Shown here: positions 22,675 through 28,951 of the stretch, one piece after another
Numbering within the stretch: position 1 is the stretch's first letter
How the letters are laid out: every line of letters begins with the position of its first letter
Assembly (NCBI GenBank): GCA_964393895.1
Contig: CAYMWP010000038.1
Span: forward strand, 1 to 31,806
Direction: 5' to 3'
Length of the DNA: 31,806 nucleotides
From: B4-G1 sp964393895
Lineage (GTDB): Bacteria; Chloroflexota; Anaerolineae; B4-G1
Position numbers and translations under genes: made by a program
The notes under the pieces: generated by a model
Told to the model about the DNA's origin: nothing
Databases searched by the model: none
Seen by the model: the letters and a program-made list of their open reading frames with translations, nothing else

Positions 22675-23463
22675 ATGAACAAAAAACGCTTGATCCTGGT
22701 CCTAGTGTCACTCGTGGCGCTGGCGCTGCTGTTGTCCGCGACTTCGTGCGGACAGACCACTGGCGTGGGCGACACCTGGCTCCGGCCTGCCGACGATGCG
22801 GTGATGGTCTACGTGCCAGCCGGGGAGTTCGAGATGGGCGGTACCGAGGATATCACAGAGCAGCCGGTGCACACCGTGGCGTTGGACGCCTTCTGGATCG
22901 ACAAGTACGAGGTGACCAATGCCCAATACGTGCGCTGCGTGGTGGATGGTGACTGTGAGGAGTCAAGGTACTCGGACGATGCGCAGTTCAACGGAGACAA
23001 CTACCCCGTGGTGGGCGTAACCTGGCACGATGCAGCGGCCTACTGCGAGTGGGCCGGGGCGCGGCTGCCGACGGAGGCTGAGTGGGAGTACGCGGCGCGA
23101 GGGCCGGAGGGGCACGTCTATCCCTGGGGCGACGATGAACCCACCTGCGACCTGGTGCAGTACACAGAATGCCCGGACGGTACGGTGCCCGTCGGGAGTC
23201 TCCCCGACGGGGCCAGCTGGTGTGATGCGCTGGACCTGGCGGGCAACGTGGTAGAGTGGGTGGCGGACTGGTGGGGGAAGTATGCCTCCGGACGGCAGGT
23301 GAATCCGACGGGTCCGCCTTCTGGCCAGAATCGGGTGTTGCGGGGCGGCGGGTGGCTTATGGGGTCTCCAGACTTGCTGCGCGGTGCCAGTCGCGGGCTT
23401 GCGGCGTACCCTGGTATGGCGGTCAACGACGTCGGGTTCCGCTGCGCCAAGGGTTCCGAGTAG
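22675..23463 (+). CDS. SUMF1/FGE-like lipoprotein
   Basis: A 262-residue exported protein. The signal sequence MNKKRLILVLVSLVALALLL ends in A-T-S-C25, a plausible lipobox. The remainder is a complete SUMF1 fold: 'MVYVPAGEFEMGGTED', 'FWIDKYEVTNAQYVRCV', 'YPVVGVTWHDAAAYCEWAGARLPTEAEWEYAARG', 'HVYPWGDDEP', 'DLAGNVVEWVADWWG' and 'VLRGGGWLMG...VNDVGFRCAKGSE'. As in the minus-strand paralogue at 11249-12076, the GGGW segment lacks the catalytic cysteine pair, so it is unlikely to be a true formylglycine-generating enzyme; carbohydrate or protein binding at the cell surface is a possibility. The ribosome site is weak. It lies 38 bp after the membrane protein gene. Confidence 0.85.
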   Translation: MNKKRLILVLVSLVALALLLSATSCGQTTGVGDTWLRPADDAVMVYVPAGEFEMGGTEDITEQPVHTVALDAFWIDKYEVTNAQYVRCVVDGDCEESRYSDDAQFNGDNYPVVGVTWHDAAAYCEWAGARLPTEAEWEYAARGPEGHVYPWGDDEPTCDLVQYTECPDGTVPVGSLPDGASWCDALDLAGNVVEWVADWWGKYASGRQVNPTGPPSGQNRVLRGGGWLMGSPDLLRGASRGLAAYPGMAVNDVGFRCAKGSE

Positions 23464-23527
23464 TCGAGGCGTTCTTCGCCCACTGTCATCCGAAAGCCCA
23501 TACACAAACGCCGCGAAGCGCGGAAGG

Positions 23528-23574
23528 GGCTGCCAGCAACTCGTCACTCGGCCGCAGTTGGCGCGCTGGCAGCC
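23528..23574 (+). promoter_or_regulatory. Long-looped hairpin just before the beta-helix/hydrolase gene
   Basis: A perfect 10-bp inverted repeat GGCTGCCAGC (23528-23537) and GCTGGCAGCC (23565-23574) with a 27-nt loop ends 8 nt before the GGAGGAG ribosome site. There is no T run. It could be a terminator of the lipoprotein gene or a structure affecting translation of the next gene. Confidence 0.4.
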
Positions 23575-23593
23575 GGCCTGATGGAGGAGACCG

Positions 23594-25969
23594 ATGAGAC
23601 ACACACGCTCAACATTCCTTCTTGTGACCATGCTTTCGCTTGGCATAGCAGCACCACGACCGTCGACCCCGGTGCGGCAAGCGGACGCCGTTGTCGTCAC
23701 CAGCGCCGCGGACAGTGGCCCGGGCACGCTGCGGCAGGCGTTGCTGGATGCGCAGGGCGGCGAGACCATCACCTTCCATACGAGCGTCTTTCCGCCCACC
23801 GCGCCGGTCACCATCTCCATTGCCAGCGAACTGCCCGGCATCAACGCCAACAACCTGACGCTGGACGCCAGCAACGCCGGGGTGATCCTGGATGGCTCCT
23901 ACTTGTCCGGAGACTGGCAAAGGGGCTTGCAGATCGTGTCCTCGCAGGGCAGCGTCGTCCAGGGCTTGCAAATCGCCAACTTCTCTGGCCCGGCCATCGA
24001 CATCACCGGCGGCAGACACACCATCATCGGCGGAGATCGCAGCATCGGCGCCGGCCCCTTTGGCCAGGGCAATCAGTTCATTCACAACCTAATCGGAGTG
24101 GATCTCGCCACGCCGGGAACAACGCTCAACGTGATCACGGGAAACCTGATGGGAACCGACGCCGCCGGCGTTGCCCAGTTGGGCAATGAGCGGAGCGGAG
24201 TGTGGATCACCGAGGGGGCCCACGGGAACACCGTTGGTCCGGACAACGTCATCGCCCACAACGGACAGGCCGGCATCTTTATGGAGGGCGCCGACACCCA
24301 TCACAACACCATCACGCAGAATAGCATTCATGACAACCAAGTGGGTATTGTAGTGCAGCTTGGCGCAAACATGAGACTGATCTTCCCCAGTATCCTCGAC
24401 TTCGACCTGGCGGCGGGGACGGTGGGCGGCGCCACCTGCCCCAATTGCACGGTCGAGCTCTTTTCTGACGCCGGCGATGAGGGTGCGATCTACGAGGGTC
24501 GAACCATAGCGGATGCCATCGGCAGTTTCCACTTCGACAAGGGGTCTGCATTTACCGGACCCAGGCTGACAGCCACAGCCACCGATGCCGCTGGCAACAC
24601 CAGCGCATTCTGCGCGCCCGTGTCGGGTGCGAGTAGAATCTTGAGCCTTCAAGAGGCGAACCATTCGGCCAGAGCCCAGGTCCAACCCAAGCCTTCGGAA
24701 GAACTCGCCGACAACCGCATGGGAATGGGGGCGAGCTTTCAGAAAGAGGGCCTAACGGATGACTGGGTTGAGCGGGCAAACAACGAACTAGGATTCAAGT
24801 GGGTGCTAGCGTTAACGATCGACTGGCTTGAATGGCCTGAGGTGCCGGCTAACGATGGCTATTCCGAATACTATATCGATCCCAGTATTGATCAGGCGGT
24901 AACCGAACTGCACGACCTCGGCTTTGAGATCATCTACTCTCTGGCCTTCTGGGATGAGGAGATCGAGCCCGAAGAATGCTACGCCAGGTTCAAGAAAGAG
25001 GAAGAGATCCAGCGCTACCTCGACTACATTCAGTGGTTGGTCCACAACTTCAAGGACCGCATCCAAACCTACGAAATGATCAATGAGCCCCGCTTTGAGG
25101 AATGTCGCCCTGAGTTCGACCAGCAGAACATCGAGTTGGAGGACTATATCGAGGTGACTAGACGTGTCATCGAGACCATCCGCCAGGAGTGTCCTGAGGC
25201 CAAGATCGTGGTCGGGCCCACCGTCCTGTTTTACGAAAACGACTACCTTATGGGCATCCTGGAGTCTGATCTGATGGCCCTTGTGGATGGTGTTTCCTGG
25301 CATCCCTTCTACGGGCAATCACCGGAATACGAGCCCCAGTACTACTACGACTATCCAGCCACCGTCCAGGAGATCAAGGATGCAGCATCCGCCCATGGCT
25401 TCGAGGGTGAATACATCGTTGAGGAGATCGGCTGGTCCCCCGACATACCCGGTCTTCCCGTGGCATACAGCGAGTCTGCGGCCGCCAAGTACCTGGCGCG
25501 GGGCATCATGATGCACCTCGGCATGGATATCGTTGCTGGGTTCACCGGATCGGTGCCTGGGGCAGGGGAGCAGCAGGCCGAGGTCCGTGTGGCTCGGAAT
25601 CTGTCCACCATCATGGCCGGCGCCAGAGCCGCGAACCTGCCCGTGCAAATACAAACCACGCTAACCAACACGGTCAGCTACACCTTCGCTCTGCCCAACG
25701 ACGACTACTTGATCGCGTTGTGGAGCGACGGCGTCGCGGCAGATTACGATCCTGGGATCACCGCCACCCTCACGTTCTCTGGCTTAATAGATTACCAGGT
25801 GACGGGCATAGATGCCCTGTACGGCTATCAGCAGCAAGTGATGACGGACACTGTGGGCGGAAACCTCGTCATCCGCGACCTGCTGGTCAAGGACTATCCC
25901 ATCATCCTGCGGCTCAGCCCGACCCGGTACGTCTTCCTGCCCATCGTGTTAAAGGATCCCCCTCGGTAA
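23594..25969 (+). CDS. Secreted fusion: right-handed beta-helix domain plus clan GH-A glycoside hydrolase-like domain
   Basis: A 791-residue exported protein. A short signal peptide leads into 'VVVTSAADSGPGTLRQALLDAQGGETITF', the usual entry of bacterial parallel beta-helix proteins. Beta-helix rungs follow to about residue 260 ('NVITGNLMGTDAAGV', 'HNTITQNSIHDNQVGI'). After an Ig-like linker ('TVELFSDAGDEGAIYEG') a TIM-barrel hydrolase spans about 375-690: 'YEMINEPRF' with candidate acid/base E498, 'VVGPTVLF', 'GVSWHPFYG', and 'YIVEEIGWSP' with candidate nucleophile E611. A beta domain and the tail 'YVFLPIVLK' complete it. The motifs fit clan GH-A (GH5/GH39-like); the substrate is presumably an extracellular polysaccharide. 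GGAGGAG precedes the ATG at 23594. Confidence 0.75.
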   Translation: MRHTRSTFLLVTMLSLGIAAPRPSTPVRQADAVVVTSAADSGPGTLRQALLDAQGGETITFHTSVFPPTAPVTISIASELPGINANNLTLDASNAGVILDGSYLSGDWQRGLQIVSSQGSVVQGLQIANFSGPAIDITGGRHTIIGGDRSIGAGPFGQGNQFIHNLIGVDLATPGTTLNVITGNLMGTDAAGVAQLGNERSGVWITEGAHGNTVGPDNVIAHNGQAGIFMEGADTHHNTITQNSIHDNQVGIVVQLGANMRLIFPSILDFDLAAGTVGGATCPNCTVELFSDAGDEGAIYEGRTIADAIGSFHFDKGSAFTGPRLTATATDAAGNTSAFCAPVSGASRILSLQEANHSARAQVQPKPSEELADNRMGMGASFQKEGLTDDWVERANNELGFKWVLALTIDWLEWPEVPANDGYSEYYIDPSIDQAVTELHDLGFEIIYSLAFWDEEIEPEECYARFKKEEEIQRYLDYIQWLVHNFKDRIQTYEMINEPRFEECRPEFDQQNIELEDYIEVTRRVIETIRQECPEAKIVVGPTVLFYENDYLMGILESDLMALVDGVSWHPFYGQSPEYEPQYYYDYPATVQEIKDAASAHGFEGEYIVEEIGWSPDIPGLPVAYSESAAAKYLARGIMMHLGMDIVAGFTGSVPGAGEQQAEVRVARNLSTIMAGARAANLPVQIQTTLTNTVSYTFALPNDDYLIALWSDGVAADYDPGITATLTFSGLIDYQVTGIDALYGYQQQVMTDTVGGNLVIRDLLVKDYPIILRLSPTRYVFLPIVLKDPPR

Positions 25970-26277
25970 TGGATTGTGCTATCTTTGTCACAAGAAGCGC
26001 AAGTCGCCAGCCGTTGCGCCGTCACGCGACTTGAGTACGTGTAACCAAGAGCGTGCTAACCCCGTGTTGGAGGCGACTTGGCTAATCTCGCGCGATTTCA
26101 ACATTTCCACGCGCATTGTGGTCGGCTCTGTTGCGAAGGCTCTCGCGCCGCACCCGCCAAGCGCCTCAACACGACCGTTATGCAGCCAGTTGAGCTTGTG
26201 CCGCACGATGGACGACACACCGTCAGTGCCCTTGGTGTTTTGGGATAATCCTCATTGCTCTCCTTTTCCCTTCAGTG
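25970..26277. other. Intergenic region with short inverted repeats, no recognised gene
   Basis: A 76-codon minus-strand frame (25988-26218, ending 'GLARSWLHVLKSRDGATAGDLRFL') has no feature I recognise and no clear ribosome site; it may be a relic. An inverted pair CAAGTCGC (26000-26007) and GCGACTTG (26026-26033) can form a hairpin, and a further GGCGACTTG copy follows at 26072. Confidence 0.4.
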
Positions 26278-26283
26278 TATAAT
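26255..26283 (+). promoter_or_regulatory. Promoter of the type III restriction-modification operon
   Basis: A consensus -10 TATAAT (26278-26283) lies 17 bp after a weak -35, TTGCTC (26255-26260). The message would begin about 90 nt before the GTG start of the methyltransferase. Confidence 0.55.
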
Positions 26284-26380
26284 ATCCCTGGTACCCAGTG
26301 ACCATTGCCCCACGCACTTTGGAGATTCATCGTCTCCGCAGCGTGAACTGACCGCCTGCGTTTGAAGAGGAGCCAGACCC

Positions 26381-28948
26381 GTGACCCAAAAAGAGCAGGA
26401 ATTCTATAACGCTCTACAGGATGTCTTTGTCGGCGCAAAAGTCGAGGGCGAATCGGGATACATCAACCTGATGCGCATCAAGTCCCGCTACTTTCGGGAG
26501 AAGGTTTTCCCGCAGCTTCAGCAGGACATCGACGCGACGCTGAAAAAGTACCCCGAATTTCGCAACGAGCTGTTCGACAAGCTCTATGACTTTTTCCACC
26601 GCTACTTTAGCGAGAGCGGCTCCATCTACTTCCGGCGCACGCGCTATCCCCAGAGCGTCTACGAGCAGGTCTACACCGACGACCAAGACGTGATGCTTTT
26701 CTGGAAGACCCGCATGCTCTACTACGTCAAGACCGACCGGCTGTTCGAGAGTCTGGAGGTCGAGCTTGACGGCCATCGCTTCTTCTTCGACGTCTCCACG
26801 CTTCAGCACAAGCAGGCCAACGAGAAACGCGACCTGGTCTACCGCTTCGACCGCGTGCGTGCCGACGGCGCCGTCGTCTTTACGGTGGAATACTCCAGCC
26901 ACGGCAGCAAGACCAAGATGCTGGATATCCTCAGGGCGCTGCGCGGCGAGGACGTGGACCTGGGCGAGGACCTGCTCCAGCGGGCCTTCCGCGTCTTTGA
27001 AAAGCAGAGCGAGGTTGACTATTTTATCAACAAGGACGCCGAAAAGTTCCTCAAGGAGCAGTTCGACCTGTGGATGTACCAGTATGTGTTTGGCGGGGAG
27101 AACGTCTGGCTGCAGCGGCGGATCGAGCAGCTCCAGGAGCTTAAGCGCATCGCCTTCAAGATCATCACCTTCATCGCCCAGTTCGAGGATGAGCTGGTGC
27201 GGGTGTGGAACAAGCCCAAGTTCGTGCGGGACAGCCACTACGTGATCACGCTGGACCGCATCGCCGGGCGGGACGCCGACCTGCTGACGCGCTTGCTGGA
27301 CCACGAGGGCATGCGTGCTCAGGTGGCCGAGTGGCGCGAGCTGGGCATGGTGGGCGATGACTTCGCCCCGGAGCAGGTCTGGGCGCGCGATCTCTTCGGC
27401 CAGCAGTTGGACGCGCGCTACCAATACCTGCCGTTGGACACGCGCCACGTGCCTGATCTGGAGTTGGAGATTGTGGGGCTGTTCGAGCATCTGGATGAGG
27501 CCTTAGATGGCTGGCTCATCCACAGCGAGAACTATCAGGCGCTCAACACGTTGCGGAACCGGTTTAGGGGACGGGTGAAGTGTATTTACATCGATCCGCC
27601 GTACAATACGGGGGATGACGACGGATTTGTTTATAAAGATAATTACCAACATTCAAGTTGGCTAACTATGATGCAGGATCGGTTAGCTGCGGGATTCCGT
27701 GTGACGGCTCCAGACGGTGTTTTATTCGTCAGTATTGATGATCGCGAAGTTGATGAATTATCTATCCTTATGGATATAGTTCTAAACAAGGGTGTAAAGA
27801 TTGCTAAATTTGTGAGGAAAAGAAGATCCCCATCTGCTTTCTCACAAGATATGGTTTCACAAGATCATGAGTATATCCTATCTTATGGTGGGCCAGATTT
27901 CACAACTTTTACAGGAACACCGAAAGATTATTCGAGCTACAACAACCCCGATAATGACCCAAGAGGGGATTGGGTAGCTGGGGACCTCACTGTAGGTATG
28001 ACAAGAGATCAAAGACCTAATCAGTACTATCCGTTGAGCGACCCTAAAACCGGCAAAGTATATCCCCCAGACCCAAATCGTGTTTGGGCTTACTATCCTG
28101 AGACGATGCAGGAGAAAATAGATCAAGAATTAGTTATTTTTCCTGAAGATACTTCCCAACGCCCCAAGTTAAAAAGATTCAAAAGTGATTTGAAATCAGA
28201 AACTAATCCAATCTCTACATGGATAGATACTCAAATAGAGGGTGACCAATTTGGGACTACTGCTCTACTAGCCGGGCTCAATACGGAAGCTACGCGACAA
28301 ACTCAATCATTCTTTGAAGAAAATGTTTTTAGCTATGCAAAGCCAACTTCCTTGATTTCCATCCTAGCGAAGCAAGTAACTAGCGGTTCTGATATTATCC
28401 TCGACTTCTTCGCCGGCTCCGGCACCACGGCCCACGCGGTGATGAACCTCAACCGCGAGGATGCTGGGCGGCGCAAGTACATCCTGGTGGAGATGGCCGA
28501 CTATTTTGACACCGTGCTCCTGCCCCGCGTCAAGAAGGTGGCCTTTTCCGACGCCTGGAAGGACGGCGTGGCCCAGCAGGGCGGCCAGGGCATGAGCCAC
28601 TTTGTCAAATACTACAAGCTGGAGCAATACGAGGACGTGCTGCGCCAGGCCCGCTACGTCGAGGACGCCGCGCCCTTTGACGATCCCTACCAGGACACCT
28701 ACGAGCAGTACGTCTTTTTGCGCGATCTGAAGATGCTGCACGCCCTGGAGATCGACCACGAGGCGAACGAGGTTCACGTGGACCTCTCCAGGTTGTACCC
28801 CGACGTTGACCTGGCCGAGACGCTGGCCAACCTGCGCGGCAAGTGGATCGCGCGCATCACGCCAGAGTACGTCGAATTCGAGGACGGCGAGCGCATCGAC
28901 CTGCAGGATCTCGATTGGCAGCTCATCAAACCTCTGATCTGGTGGTAA
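26381..28948 (+). CDS. Type III-like DNA adenine methyltransferase (Mod subunit)
   Basis: An 855-residue modification subunit. The GTG start at 26381 is preceded by GAGGAG. The catalytic region begins near residue 390: motif IV DPPYNTGDDDGF with D405, then the target-recognition part, then the AdoMet motif DFFAGSGTT (675-683). Order IV-TRD-I makes it a beta-class N6-adenine methylase, normal for type III Mod. It acts with Res, encoded 3 bp downstream. The first 385 residues are an unusually long extension ('YINLMRIKSRYFREKVFPQLQ...', later coiled-coil-like) not found in classical Mod proteins. Codon and base use change abruptly between about 27610 and 28395: that block, which covers the recognition domain, is AT-rich whereas both flanks are GC-rich, indicating domain exchange. 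Confidence 0.85.
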   Translation: MTQKEQEFYNALQDVFVGAKVEGESGYINLMRIKSRYFREKVFPQLQQDIDATLKKYPEFRNELFDKLYDFFHRYFSESGSIYFRRTRYPQSVYEQVYTDDQDVMLFWKTRMLYYVKTDRLFESLEVELDGHRFFFDVSTLQHKQANEKRDLVYRFDRVRADGAVVFTVEYSSHGSKTKMLDILRALRGEDVDLGEDLLQRAFRVFEKQSEVDYFINKDAEKFLKEQFDLWMYQYVFGGENVWLQRRIEQLQELKRIAFKIITFIAQFEDELVRVWNKPKFVRDSHYVITLDRIAGRDADLLTRLLDHEGMRAQVAEWRELGMVGDDFAPEQVWARDLFGQQLDARYQYLPLDTRHVPDLELEIVGLFEHLDEALDGWLIHSENYQALNTLRNRFRGRVKCIYIDPPYNTGDDDGFVYKDNYQHSSWLTMMQDRLAAGFRVTAPDGVLFVSIDDREVDELSILMDIVLNKGVKIAKFVRKRRSPSAFSQDMVSQDHEYILSYGGPDFTTFTGTPKDYSSYNNPDNDPRGDWVAGDLTVGMTRDQRPNQYYPLSDPKTGKVYPPDPNRVWAYYPETMQEKIDQELVIFPEDTSQRPKLKRFKSDLKSETNPISTWIDTQIEGDQFGTTALLAGLNTEATRQTQSFFEENVFSYAKPTSLISILAKQVTSGSDIILDFFAGSGTTAHAVMNLNREDAGRRKYILVEMADYFDTVLLPRVKKVAFSDAWKDGVAQQGGQGMSHFVKYYKLEQYEDVLRQARYVEDAAPFDDPYQDTYEQYVFLRDLKMLHALEIDHEANEVHVDLSRLYPDVDLAETLANLRGKWIARITPEYVEFEDGERIDLQDLDWQLIKPLIWW

Positions 28949-28951
28949 GGG

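Noticed and set aside
26414..27490. 358-codon minus-strand frame
   Set aside because: Antisense to the mod gene N-terminal region; valine/leucine-rich shadow composition.
27610..28395. AT-rich block as a separate inserted gene
   Set aside because: The mod reading frame is continuous across it and the motif order IV-TRD-I is intact, so it is a domain of the same protein.
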